Assembly: GCF_022138605.1 (NCBI RefSeq)
Contig: NZ_JACBFS010000001.1
Span: 1,116,001 to 1,180,000, forward strand
Reading direction: 5' to 3'
Length of the DNA: 64,000 nucleotides
DNA from: Xanthobacter sp. NM-25
GTDB lineage: Bacteria > Pseudomonadota > Alphaproteobacteria > Rhizobiales > Xanthobacteraceae
A program made the position numbers and the translations under genes. The notes beneath the pieces were generated by a model. The model was not told the DNA's origin and made no database searches. It was given only the letters and a program-made list of their open reading frames with translations. This document shows, piece by piece, positions 15,005 to 23,993 of this stretch. Within the stretch, counting starts at the first letter, position 1. Each line of letters begins with the position of its first letter.

Positions 15005-17386
15005 TCAGCGCCGGCCCTGGCCGAGGAAGGTCTCAGCGAACCAGCGATCAATGGTCATGGGCGGCTCACGTTGCGGCGCCGGCCCACCGCCGATCTGCCC
15101 CACCACCGCCGGCGGGCGGTCGTCCGGCAGGTTCTCCGGCGGCAGATAAGAGCCGCCCGGCTCGCCATAGCCGACACCGCCGAAACCGGCGGTGCGGGTG
15201 CCGCCCGGCAGCTCGGCCACCGGCAGCCCCTTGTGCGCCACCTTCATGTAGCGGCTCCAGATCTCCACCGGCAGGTTGGCGCCCGAGGCCCTCTTGGTGG
15301 GGGAGGAATCGTCATTGCCCAGCCACACCACGGTAACGAAGCGGGCGGTGTAGCCGACAAACCAGGCGTCGCGATAATCCTGCGATGTGCCGGTCTTGCC
15401 GGCCGCCTCCCAGCCGGGCAAATCGGCGCGCCGGGCGGTGCCCATGATCAGGGTCTGGGTCAGCATCTGGTTCATCTCGGCGGCGTAGGCCGGGTCCATC
15501 ACCCGCCCGGGACCAGAGCCGGCGCGCTGGTACAGCACCTGGCCCTGGGCATCCTTCACCGTCTCGATCACATAGGGAATGACGCCGATGCCGCCATTGG
15601 CAAACGGCACATAGGCGCCCGCCAGCTCCAGCACCGAGACTTCCGATGTGCCCAGCGCGATGGAGGGGTTGGGATCGAGGTTGGAGACGATGCCCAGCCG
15701 ATGGGCAGTCGCCACCACCGCCTTCGGCCCCACCTCCAGCGCCAGACGCACGGAAACCGTGTTCAGCGACAGCGCCAGCGCGGTGGTGAGGGAGACCGGC
15801 CCGCGATAGTCGTGGCTGGCGTTCTCCGGCCGCCAGCCCTTGAGCTGGATCGGCGCATCCTCGCGAATGGTGTCCGGGGTCAGGCCGGATTCCAGGGCGG
15901 TGAGATAGATGAACGGCTTGAACGCCGAACCCGGCTGACGCTTGGCGGTGACGGCGCGATTGTATTGGCTCTTCTCATAGGAGCGCCCGCCCAGCAGGGC
16001 CTTCACCGCGCCATCGGTGTCGAGGGACACCATCGCCCCCTGCTCCACCCCATATTTGGTGCCGGATTTGGCCAAGGTCTCGTCCAGCGCCTTCTCCGCG
16101 GTCTGCTGCAGAGTGCCGTCGATGGTGGTGCGCACGGTCACGTCGCCGCTCAGGAGCCCGACGAAGGAATCGAGCTGGTCCATCACCCAGTCGGCCACAT
16201 AGCCCATGGAATCGGGCGCCTTCGGCGGTGCCAGCTGGGCGGGGCGGGCGAGCGCGGTCTCGGCCATCTGCGGGGTGATGAGCCCCTGCTGCTTCATGGC
16301 ATGGAGCACCAGCGCCGCGCGCGCCTGGGCCCCCTTCAGATTGCGGGTGGGCGCCAGCCGCGAGGGTGAATTGACAAGGCCGGCCAGCATCGCCGCCTCA
16401 GCCAGGGTCACCTGCCGCGCCGATTTGCCGAAATAGCGCTGGGCCGCCGCTTCCACGCCATAGGCGCCGGCGCCGAAATAGACGCGGTTCAGGTAGAGAT
16501 CGAGAATCTCGTTCTTGCTGAACTTCTGTTCCAGCCACAGGGCCAGCACCAGTTCCTGGATCTTGCGGGAGGCGGTGCGCTCCTGGGTCAGGAACAGGTT
16601 CTTGGCCAGCTGCTGGGTCAGGGTGGAACCGCCCTGCCGCAGCCGGCGGGAGGTGAGGTTGGTGACGAGGGCACGCGCCAGGCCTTCCGGATCAAGACCG
16701 AAATGGCTGTAGAAGCGCTGGTCTTCGATGGCCACGAACGCCTTGGGCAGATAGGGCGGCAGCTCGCCGATGGGCACCGCCACCCCGCCCATGTCGCCAC
16801 GGGTCGCCAAGGTTTTTCCATCAGCGCCCTGGATGGTGACCGTGGGCGGCCGCTTGGGGATCATCAGCGTCTGCATGGGCGGCAGCTTGGAAGCCTCATA
16901 GGCGATGACCCCGGCCACCGCGATGACCCCCCACACGGCCAGGACCATGCCCCATTTGACGAGGCCCCACAGCAGCGAGCGCCGCCGCCGGACGGGGCGC
17001 GCCCGCGCCGGCTTCTCGGCCTTTGCCCTGCTCCGTTTGTGCGCCCGACCGCTCAGCTCCGCATCTCCTCTGGCTCCACGCCCCGCGGCGTCCGGCACCG
17101 GCACCTCCGGCGCGGGGGCCCCGCGCTCCGGTGCCGCCGCGGCCCGCGCCGCCCGTGGGGTGTCCCGCCCGTCCGGCGGCGGATTCAAGGGGGGGACACG
17201 ATCGAAGCGATCGAGCGCCGGCGGTTCCTTGTGGACCGGCCGCGCCGTCTTCCGCGCCGGCCGCGTTCCGCCGACCGGGCGATCCTCCGCCGACAGCCGG
17301 ATGTCGAAGCGCGAGTCCGCATGGGCCTCCCCCTTGGGGGTGGTGGGCTCGCGCCCTGTCCCTTCGCCGTAACCTCGCGTCGCCAT
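15005..17386 (-). CDS. class A penicillin-binding protein 1A/1B-type
   Basis: A 793-residue bifunctional peptidoglycan synthase. A basic, Pro-rich cytoplasmic tail (1-135) precedes one membrane helix (about 138-163). The GT51 glycosyltransferase follows with AFVAIEDQRFYSHFG (catalytic Glu221), GGSTLTQQLAKNL and ASRKIQELVLALWLE. The transpeptidase has PGSAFKPF (nucleophile Ser487), SLNT and AGKTGTSQ (Lys664). It polymerises and cross-links murein at the inner membrane. The start MATRGYGEG was chosen; an upstream ATG at 17479 would add 31 residues. The cytoplasmic tail is unusually long. Confidence 0.93.
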   Translation of the reverse strand: MATRGYGEGTGREPTTPKGEAHADSRFDIRLSAEDRPVGGTRPARKTARPVHKEPPALDRFDRVPPLNPPPDGRDTPRAARAAAAPERGAPAPEVPVPDAAGRGARGDAELSGRAHKRSRAKAEKPARARPVRRRRSLLWGLVKWGMVLAVWGVIAVAGVIAYEASKLPPMQTLMIPKRPPTVTIQGADGKTLATRGDMGGVAVPIGELPPYLPKAFVAIEDQRFYSHFGLDPEGLARALVTNLTSRRLRQGGSTLTQQLAKNLFLTQERTASRKIQELVLALWLEQKFSKNEILDLYLNRVYFGAGAYGVEAAAQRYFGKSARQVTLAEAAMLAGLVNSPSRLAPTRNLKGAQARAALVLHAMKQQGLITPQMAETALARPAQLAPPKAPDSMGYVADWVMDQLDSFVGLLSGDVTVRTTIDGTLQQTAEKALDETLAKSGTKYGVEQGAMVSLDTDGAVKALLGGRSYEKSQYNRAVTAKRQPGSAFKPFIYLTALESGLTPDTIREDAPIQLKGWRPENASHDYRGPVSLTTALALSLNTVSVRLALEVGPKAVVATAHRLGIVSNLDPNPSIALGTSEVSVLELAGAYVPFANGGIGVIPYVIETVKDAQGQVLYQRAGSGPGRVMDPAYAAEMNQMLTQTLIMGTARRADLPGWEAAGKTGTSQDYRDAWFVGYTARFVTVVWLGNDDSSPTKRASGANLPVEIWSRYMKVAHKGLPVAELPGGTRTAGFGGVGYGEPGGSYLPPENLPDDRPPAVVGQIGGGPAPQREPPMTIDRWFAETFLGQGRR

Positions 17387-17739
17387 CCGTCGTCCTGTCC
17401 GTTCGCCTGCGGCTCTCCGAATCCCCTTCCACCACTCAAATGGGGCGAAAACGGCAGTGGCTGGGCTGTGCGCCCCCATTTGCGGCCATCGCCCCCACCT
17501 TCACTGTGCCGATGCCGCCATGAAGGGGGCGTTAAGGCGCACCGACGCAGCGGCCGCCCGAGCCCGGCACAACTTCCTTAAGGTTCACTTAAGGTTGGCC
17601 GTTCACAGGGTGGGCCAAGCCTGTGCCCGCGCACGGGCGGCATTGCGCATCTCACAGCTTTCAGTCGGCAGCTTATTTCTCGATAGGACGAAGGCATTTT
17701 CAGCGCCTTCCAAGATCGAAGACATAATCCGGAGGAAAA
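17387..17739. other. divergent promoter region of the PBP and cytochrome genes
   Basis: A 353-base gap. CTTAAGGTT occurs twice in direct orientation (17577-17585 and 17588-17596), eleven bases apart, which is the spacing of one helical turn and could bind a regulator. A clear GGAGG ribosome-binding site precedes the cytochrome gene. No ORF in it is credible. Confidence 0.5.
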
Positions 17740-18831
17740 ATGGACTACCCTGTCGTCGGTTCCTATGTATTCGCCTTCGCGGTGGCCCTCGGCTACTTCG
17801 CCTATCACGATGGCCAGCGGCAGGCGCCGGCCACCCCGCCGGTGCAACAGGTGGCGGCGAAGAGCGCGCCGGCGGCAGAGCCGGCCGGCTGGACCGTGCC
17901 CGACGTGGATGCGCTGCCGGACAACGCCTATGGTCGCATGGTGCGCAAAGGCCGCGAGCTGACCCAGCGGACCTTCGCCCACCTGGGACCGGAGGTGGCG
18001 GACCCCGCCATGCGCTTCGCCGGCAACAATCTCGCCTGCCAGAGCTGCCACCTGGAAGCCGGCACCAAGGAATACGGCCTGCCGTTCGTCGGCGTGTTCG
18101 CGGATTTTCCCATGTATCGCGGGCGCGAGGGCCGGGTCGCCTCCCTGGAGGACCGCATCAACGGCTGCATGACCCGCTCCATGGATGGCCAGCCGCTGCC
18201 GGTGGATTCCGAGCCGATGATGGCGTTCGTCAGCTACATCAAGTTCCTGTCGTCCGACCGGCCCATCGGCCATCCCACTCCGGGCCGCGGCACCCCCAAG
18301 CTGGCCGAGCTCGACCGTCCGGCGAGCCCGGAAAAGGGCTCCATCGTGTTCGAGCAGCACTGCGCCTCGTGTCATGGTCCGGAGGGACGCGGCAAGCGGG
18401 TCGGCGCGGTGGGCGATGGCAAGGGCTATGAATTCCCGCCCCTGCGCGGCAGCGACACCTTCAACAACGGCGCCGGCATGGCTCGGCTGATCACCGCCGC
18501 CAGCTTCGTGCGTGCCAACATGCCGTTCGGCACCAGCCACGACGCGCCGGTGCTGACCGAAGAGGAGGCCTGGGACGTCACCGCCTATGTGGAGGCCATG
18601 GACCGGCCGCAGCGGGAGGGAATCGACAAGGATTATCCCAAGCTCACCGAGAAGCCGGTGGATGCCGCCTATGGCCCCTTCGCCGACAGCCTGCCGGCCG
18701 CCCAGCACAAATACGGGCCATTCCAGCCGATCCGCGACGAGATCAAGAAGCTGAAGGCCAAGGCGGCCGAGGGTAAGGCGGCCGAGAGCAAGGCGGCCGA
18801 GAGTGCGGCGGCGCCCAAAACCACCAACTGA
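17740..18831 (+). CDS. TsdA-like dihaem cytochrome c (thiosulfate dehydrogenase family)
   Basis: A 363-residue exported c-type cytochrome. A hydrophobic N-terminal helix (VVGSYVFAFAVALGYFAY) without an obvious cleavage site may serve as membrane anchor. It has two haem-binding sites, CQSCH (Cys100, Cys103, His104) and CASCH (Cys208, Cys211, His212). RINGCMTRSMDG places Cys143 where TsdA enzymes keep the Cys that ligates haem 1, which supports thiosulfate-to-tetrathionate oxidation rather than a generic cytochrome. The C-terminus has a Lys/Ala/Glu repeat (KAAEGKAAESKAAES). GGAGG precedes the ATG. No sox or tsdB gene is adjacent. Confidence 0.8.
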   Translation: MDYPVVGSYVFAFAVALGYFAYHDGQRQAPATPPVQQVAAKSAPAAEPAGWTVPDVDALPDNAYGRMVRKGRELTQRTFAHLGPEVADPAMRFAGNNLACQSCHLEAGTKEYGLPFVGVFADFPMYRGREGRVASLEDRINGCMTRSMDGQPLPVDSEPMMAFVSYIKFLSSDRPIGHPTPGRGTPKLAELDRPASPEKGSIVFEQHCASCHGPEGRGKRVGAVGDGKGYEFPPLRGSDTFNNGAGMARLITAASFVRANMPFGTSHDAPVLTEEEAWDVTAYVEAMDRPQREGIDKDYPKLTEKPVDAAYGPFADSLPAAQHKYGPFQPIRDEIKKLKAKAAEGKAAESKAAESAAAPKTTN

Positions 18832-18837
18832 GCCCAC

Positions 18838-18865
18838 GCGCCCCGGCCATGTGCGGCCGGGGCGC
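18838..18865 (+). terminator. hairpin after the cytochrome gene
   Basis: GCGCCCCGGCC and GGCCGGGGCGC form a perfect 11-bp stem with a six-base loop, seven bases after the stop. There is no T-run, so termination may be partial before glnD. Confidence 0.6.
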
Positions 18866-18951
18866 CAGCCCGCGCAATGCACCGCTCGCGATGGCGCGCG
18901 GATTGCGGTAAGGATGGCGGCTGTTCTCCAAGTGGTTTCAGATCGCCGCGC

Positions 18952-21756
18952 ATGTCCAGTGTCCGTACCTCCAAAGCCCGCACCATCGGCGAACCCTTCG
19001 AGGGGCAAAAGCTGCGTGCCGACGTCCGCGAGATCGCCCGCGCCCACCAGGGCCGCGATCTCGAATTGCGCAATGCGGTGGTCGCCTACCTGAAGACCGC
19101 CATGCAGGAGGCGCGGACCGAAGCCGAACGGCTCTTGAAAGAGGATGGCTGCGGCCGCTGCTGCGCCATGCGCCTGTCCGCCTTCCAGGACGCCATGATC
19201 GCCAGCGCCCATGAGGTGGCCACCACCATCCTCTATCCGGCGGACAATCCCTCCCGCTCCGAGCGCATGTCCATCGCCGCCGTGGGCGGCTACGGGCGCG
19301 GCATGCTGGCGCCGGGCTCCGACACCGACATCCTGTTCGTGCTGCCCTACAAGCAGACCGCCTGGGGCGAGAGCGTGGCCGAGGCCATTCTCTATATTCT
19401 GTGGGATCTCGGCCTGAAGGTGGGCCACGCCACCCGTTCGGTGGACGAGTGCCTGCGCCAGGCCCGCGCCGATTTCACCATCCGCACCTCGATCCTGGAA
19501 GCGCGCTACCTCGCCGGCGACCGCGCGTTGTTCGACGACCTGCAGACCCGCTTCGACAAGGAGGTGGTGGACGGCACCGCCGCCGAGTTCGTCGCCGCCA
19601 AGATGGCCGAGCGGGAGGAGCGCCTGCGCCGGGCCGGCCAGTCGCGCTATCTGGTGGAGCCCAACGTCAAGGACAGCAAGGGCGGCCTTCGGGACCTGCA
19701 CACCCTGTTCTGGATCGCCAAATACGTCTACCGGGTGCAGACTGCCAGCCAATTGGTGGCCAAGGAGGTGTTCACCCGCGAGGAAGCCCGCCTCTTCACC
19801 CGCTGCGAGGACTTCCTGTGGTCGGTGCGCTGCCACCTCCACTTCCTCACCGGCCGGGCGGAGGACCGCCTGTCGTTCGACGTGCAGCGGGAGATGGCGC
19901 AGCGGCTCGGCTATACGGAGCACCCCGGCCAGAGGGACGTGGAACGCTTCATGAAGCACTACTTCCTGGTGGCCAAGGACGTGGGCGACCTCACCGCCAT
20001 CCTGTCCGCCGCTTTGGAAGAGCATCAGGCCAAGCCCGTCCCGGGCCTGCGCGGCATGGTGGAGCGCTTCCGCGGCGGCCACCGCCGCAGCACCCTGAAG
20101 GACAGCCCCGACTTCATCCTCGATCACGACCGGCTCAACGTGTCCGACGCCGAGGCGTTCAAGCGCGATCCGGTCAACCTCATCCGCATCTTCCACGTGG
20201 CCGACAAGCGCAACCTGGCGCTCCACCCGGACGCCATGCGCCTCGCGGCCCGCTCGCTGGGGCTCATCGACGCCAAGCTGCGGGAAAATCCGGAGGCCCA
20301 CCGCCTGTTCCTGGAGGTGCTCTCCTCCAAGACCGCGCCGGAAACGGTGCTGCGGCGCATGAACGAAGCGGGCGTGCTGGGCCGCTTCCTTCCCGATTTC
20401 GGGAAGATCGTCGCCATGATGCAGTTCAACATGTACCACCACTATACGGTGGACGAGCACCTGCTGCGCTGCATCGGCGTGCTTTCGGAGATCGAGCACA
20501 AGACCAATCCCGAGAACGGCCTCGCCAACGAGCTGATGCCGACGCTGAAGAACCGCACCCTGCTCTATGTGGCGATGCTGCTGCACGACATCGCCAAGGG
20601 CCGGCCGGAGGATCATTCCATCGCCGGCGCCCGCATCGCCCGCCGCCTGTGCCCGCGGCTCGGCATGAGCCCGGTGGAAACCGATACCGTGGCCTGGCTG
20701 GTGGAGCAGCACCTGGTGATGTCCACCGTCGCCCAGTCCCGCGATCTCTCCGACCGCAAGACCATCGAGAATTTCGCCGCCGTGGTGCAGAGCCTGGAAC
20801 GGCTGAAGCTGCTCACCATCCTCACCACCGCCGACATCCGCGCGGTGGGCCCGGGCACCTGGAACGGCTGGAAGGCGCAGCTGCTGCGCACGCTTTACTA
20901 TGAGACCGAGCCGGTGCTCACCGGCGGCTTCTCCGAGGTGGACCGCGGCAAGCGCGTCAACGCCGCCCAGGGGCAGTTCCGCCACGCCCTCACCGACTGG
21001 CCCGACGCCAAGGTGGATGCCTATGTGGCCCGCCACTATCCCTCCTATTGGCTGCGCATGGACCTGGAGACCAAGCTGCGCCACGCCCGCTTCATCGACG
21101 CCACGGAAGCGGCGGGGGAGAGCATCGCCACCCAGATCACCCTGGAGCCCGAGCGGGGCGTGACCACCCTCACGGTGCTGGCGCCCGACCATCCCAAGCT
21201 GTTGTCCATCATCGCCGGGGCCTGCGCGGCGGCGGGGGCCAACATCATGGATGCCCATATTTCCACCACCACCGATGGCCTCGCGCTCGATTCCATCGCC
21301 ATTCGCCGCGGCTTCGACATGAACGAGGACGAGGAGCGGCGCGCCACCCGCGTGCGCGAGGCGGTGGAGCAGGCGCTGAAGGGGGAGGTGCGGCTGCCGG
21401 AGGTGATGGCCCGCAAGCTGCCCAAGAGCGGCCGGCGCACCTTCTCGGTGGAACCGGAAGTGACGGTGAACAACGCCTGGTCCAACCGCCACACGGTGGT
21501 GGAGGTCTCCGGCCTCGACCGGCCCGGCCTGCTGTTCGCCCTCACCAACACCCTGTCGAAGCTCAACCTCAACATCGCCTCGGCCCATGTGGCCACCTTT
21601 GGCGAGCGGGCGGTGGACGTGTTCTACGTCACCGACCTGATGGGCGCGAAGATCACCGCCGCCGCCCGCCAGTCGGCCATTCGGCGGGCGCTCATGGCGG
21701 TGTTCGAGGGGCCCGTGGAGGATGAGGACACGCCCCGCCGCGCCGCCCGGGCGTGA
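18952..21756 (+). CDS. glnD: bifunctional uridylyltransferase/uridylyl-removing enzyme GlnD
   Basis: A 934-residue PII uridylyltransferase, the glutamine sensor of the Ntr system. The nucleotidyltransferase domain has GGYGRG (112-117) and SDTD (123-126). It is followed by a GlnD-specific linker (VEPNVKDSKGGLRDLHTLFW) and an HD phosphohydrolase domain (MYHHYTVDEH, then HDIAKG at about 545-550). Two C-terminal ACT domains begin near TLTVLAPDHPKLLSIIAG and HTVVEVSGLDRPGLLFAL. All domains are intact. MSSVRTSKART was chosen as start; an upstream ATG adds 25 unrelated residues. Confidence 0.96.
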   Translation: MSSVRTSKARTIGEPFEGQKLRADVREIARAHQGRDLELRNAVVAYLKTAMQEARTEAERLLKEDGCGRCCAMRLSAFQDAMIASAHEVATTILYPADNPSRSERMSIAAVGGYGRGMLAPGSDTDILFVLPYKQTAWGESVAEAILYILWDLGLKVGHATRSVDECLRQARADFTIRTSILEARYLAGDRALFDDLQTRFDKEVVDGTAAEFVAAKMAEREERLRRAGQSRYLVEPNVKDSKGGLRDLHTLFWIAKYVYRVQTASQLVAKEVFTREEARLFTRCEDFLWSVRCHLHFLTGRAEDRLSFDVQREMAQRLGYTEHPGQRDVERFMKHYFLVAKDVGDLTAILSAALEEHQAKPVPGLRGMVERFRGGHRRSTLKDSPDFILDHDRLNVSDAEAFKRDPVNLIRIFHVADKRNLALHPDAMRLAARSLGLIDAKLRENPEAHRLFLEVLSSKTAPETVLRRMNEAGVLGRFLPDFGKIVAMMQFNMYHHYTVDEHLLRCIGVLSEIEHKTNPENGLANELMPTLKNRTLLYVAMLLHDIAKGRPEDHSIAGARIARRLCPRLGMSPVETDTVAWLVEQHLVMSTVAQSRDLSDRKTIENFAAVVQSLERLKLLTILTTADIRAVGPGTWNGWKAQLLRTLYYETEPVLTGGFSEVDRGKRVNAAQGQFRHALTDWPDAKVDAYVARHYPSYWLRMDLETKLRHARFIDATEAAGESIATQITLEPERGVTTLTVLAPDHPKLLSIIAGACAAAGANIMDAHISTTTDGLALDSIAIRRGFDMNEDEERRATRVREAVEQALKGEVRLPEVMARKLPKSGRRTFSVEPEVTVNNAWSNRHTVVEVSGLDRPGLLFALTNTLSKLNLNIASAHVATFGERAVDVFYVTDLMGAKITAAARQSAIRRALMAVFEGPVEDEDTPRRAARA

Positions 21757-22104
21757 GTCCTTCCGACCGCCAGCGCGGATGCCGCGGCCGCCCGCGCCGC
21801 ACGCATGATCACGACACGCATGATCACGATGCGTGACAGCATTGCACATTCGATCACGACCACCGCCGCACGCGCCGGGGTCGGCGCCGAGGGGCGCCGA
21901 GGGGCGCAGAGCGTTGATCGCAGAGGATTTTTATGTCACCCGGCGGCGCCGGAAACCGCCGCGGCGCGACCGTCCCATGGACCCGCGCCGGCCGATGGCC
22001 CATTTTTCGCCTTGCTCCCATGGCCTGAGAGATGCGAGCAAGTTGCAGCTGAGATCCGGCCCCTGGCTTCGACCCCCCTTTTCCCTGCGACACCCACAGC
22101 GGAC
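21757..22104. repeat. tandem 15-bp repeat in the glnD-mnmA gap
   Basis: A 348-base gap. ACGCATGATCACGAC (21801-21815) is followed directly by ACGCATGATCACGAT (21816-21830). The next bases GCGT make an ACGCA...TGCGT inverted repeat with the second copy, and GATCACGAC recurs at 21852-21860. GAGGGGCGC is also repeated around 21888-21905. An in-frame ATG inside the repeat could extend mnmA by 100 residues, but that extension has no MnmA character. A role in mnmA control is possible; nothing else is seen here. Confidence 0.55.
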
Positions 22105-23277
22105 ATGAACGCGCCTTCCACCCTCCTCGATATTGATGGCGATCCGGCTTCCATCCGCGTGGTGGTGGCCATGTCGGGTGGCGTCGATTCGTCGGTGGTG
22201 GCCGGCCTGCTGGCCCGGGCCGGATACGACGTGGTGGGCGTGACCCTGCAGCTCTACGACCACGGCGAGGCGGCCCACCGCCGCGGCGCCTGCTGCGCCG
22301 GCCAGGACATCTATGACGCCAGCGAAGTGGCCCGCACCCTGGGCATTCCCCATTACGTGCTGGATTATGAAAGCCGGTTCCGCGAGGAGGTGATCGACCG
22401 CTTCGCCGCCAGCTATGCCTCGGGGGTCACCCCCATTCCGTGCGTGGACTGCAACCGCACCGTCAAGTTCCGCGACCTGCTGGCCACCGCCGAAGAGCTG
22501 GGCGCGCAGGTGCTGGCCACCGGCCATTACGTCTCCAGCCGGGCCCTGCCCGATGGTCGTCGCGCCCTCTACCGGGCGGCGGAAGAGGCCCGCGACCAGA
22601 GCTATTTCCTGTATGCCACCACCGCGGCCCAGCTGAAGAAGCTGCGCTTTCCGCTGGGGGACCGGCGCAAGTCGGACGTGCGGGCGCTGGCGGCCGAGCT
22701 GGGTCTGCCGGTGGCGGACAAGCCCGACAGCCAGGACATCTGCTTCGTGCCCGGCGGCAATTATGCCGAGGTGGTGGAGCGGCTGCGACCGGAAGCGGCG
22801 GAGCCGGGCGACATCGTCCACCTGGATGGCCAGGTGCTCGGCCGGCATCGGGGCGTGATGCATTACACCATCGGCCAACGCAAAGGCCTCGGCATTGCCA
22901 GTCCCGAGCCGCTTTACGTGGTGGGCATCGATGCGCGCCAGCATCAGGTGGTGGTGGGCCCGCGCGCGGCGCTGAAAGTGCGCACCATCGCCATCGCCGA
23001 CGTGAACTGGCTGGGCGACACACCGTTTGACGCGGCCTGCGCCGCCGGTACCGAGGTGCAGGTCAAGGTGCGCTCCACCCGCGCCCCCGCCCCCGGCCAT
23101 CTGGGCCGGGACGCGGCCGGCCAGCCGGTGGTGCATCTGGCGCTCGGTGAAGAAGGCGTTGCACCGGGGCAGGCTTGCGTGTTTTACGATGCGGCCGGGG
23201 CGCAGGCGCGCCTGCTGGGTGGCGGAACCATTTTGAAGGCGGAGCGGGACGCGCGCAGCATGGCCGAGGTGGCCTGA
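22105..23277 (+). CDS. mnmA: tRNA-specific 2-thiouridylase MnmA
   Basis: A 390-residue enzyme that thiolates U34 of tRNA-Lys, -Glu and -Gln with sulfur from the IscS relay. The PP-loop is SGGVDSS (24-30). The two catalytic cysteines are in PCVDCNRTVKF (Cys116) and DSQDICF (Cys213). HYTIGQRKGLGI and the C-terminal barrel (GGGTILKA) are also typical. The start MNAPSTLLD follows glnD by 348 bases. The methyltransferase gene follows after 52 bases, probably in the same transcript. Confidence 0.96.
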   Translation: MNAPSTLLDIDGDPASIRVVVAMSGGVDSSVVAGLLARAGYDVVGVTLQLYDHGEAAHRRGACCAGQDIYDASEVARTLGIPHYVLDYESRFREEVIDRFAASYASGVTPIPCVDCNRTVKFRDLLATAEELGAQVLATGHYVSSRALPDGRRALYRAAEEARDQSYFLYATTAAQLKKLRFPLGDRRKSDVRALAAELGLPVADKPDSQDICFVPGGNYAEVVERLRPEAAEPGDIVHLDGQVLGRHRGVMHYTIGQRKGLGIASPEPLYVVGIDARQHQVVVGPRAALKVRTIAIADVNWLGDTPFDAACAAGTEVQVKVRSTRAPAPGHLGRDAAGQPVVHLALGEEGVAPGQACVFYDAAGAQARLLGGGTILKAERDARSMAEVA

Positions 23278-23329
23278 GGGCCACCAGCCATCGACGACCG
23301 CGCGCGGAACAGGCTGGAAGAGGGCGAGA

Positions 23330-23971
23330 ATGGCGGTTCAGTACGATCTTGAGGGCCAGAAGCGCGCTTATGCCAAGTGGGCCCCCATCTATGACAAGGT
23401 CTATGTGAAGCTGTTGGCCGATGCCCAGCGCAAGGCGGCCACCACCGCCGCCGCCTGTGGCCCCAACATCCTCGAGGTGGGGGTGGGCACCGGTCTGGTG
23501 CTGCCCTATTACCCCAAGGGCGCCCACGTCACCGGCATCGACCTGTCCGCTGACATGCTGCGCAAGGCGGTGGAAAAGAAGGTGGGGCGCAACCTCACCC
23601 AGGTCGGCCTGCTGGCCGCCATGGACGCCTGCAACCTCGGCTTTGCCGACCAGACCTTCGACGCGGTGACCGTGCCGTTCGTCATCACCCTGGTGCCGGA
23701 CCCGGAAGGCGCGCTCGACGAGATGTACCGGGTGCTGAAGCCCGGCGGCGAGATCGTGGTGGCCTCCAAGCTCGGTGCCGATGACGGCCCGGTGGCCCAG
23801 ATCGAGCAGGCGCTGGCGCCGCTGGTGAAGAAGGTGGGCTGGTCCATCGCCTTCAAGGCGAGCCGGCTGCGCAACTGGGCGGCCAAATATCCCGACATGG
23901 ACGTGGTGGAGATCTCCCCCGTGTTCCCGGTGGGCTTCTTCAAGCTGGTGCGCATCAAGAAGCAGGCCTGA
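23330..23971 (+). CDS. pmtA: SAM-dependent methyltransferase, probable phosphatidylethanolamine N-methyltransferase
   Basis: A 213-residue class I methyltransferase. The N-terminus has AYAKWAPIYDKVYVKLLADA, followed by motif I ILEVGVGTGLVLPYYP, GIDLSADMLRKA and the post-motif MYRVLKPGGEIVV. The AP.YD...L start and the GTGLVLP signature resemble the soluble PmtA enzymes of alphaproteobacteria, which make phosphatidylcholine from phosphatidylethanolamine. The family link rests on pattern recall, so another small-molecule or UbiE-like methyltransferase cannot be excluded. It lies between mnmA and a DUF4336 gene, 22 bases before the latter. Confidence 0.75.
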   Translation: MAVQYDLEGQKRAYAKWAPIYDKVYVKLLADAQRKAATTAAACGPNILEVGVGTGLVLPYYPKGAHVTGIDLSADMLRKAVEKKVGRNLTQVGLLAAMDACNLGFADQTFDAVTVPFVITLVPDPEGALDEMYRVLKPGGEIVVASKLGADDGPVAQIEQALAPLVKKVGWSIAFKASRLRNWAAKYPDMDVVEISPVFPVGFFKLVRIKKQA

Positions 23972-23993
23972 GGCTGAGGGCAGCGGAGGCGCC

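Noticed and set aside
17578..21849. A 1423-codon open frame on the minus strand opposite the cytochrome and glnD genes
   Set aside because: It is a GC-rich antisense shadow with His/Gly/Ala-biased low-complexity translation. The plus strand encodes two clearly recognisable proteins.
21805..22104. N-terminal extension of MnmA by 100 residues
   Set aside because: The extension is made of the DNA repeat and low-complexity Arg/Pro/Ala; MnmA proteins start near the SGGVDSS loop as in the chosen start.
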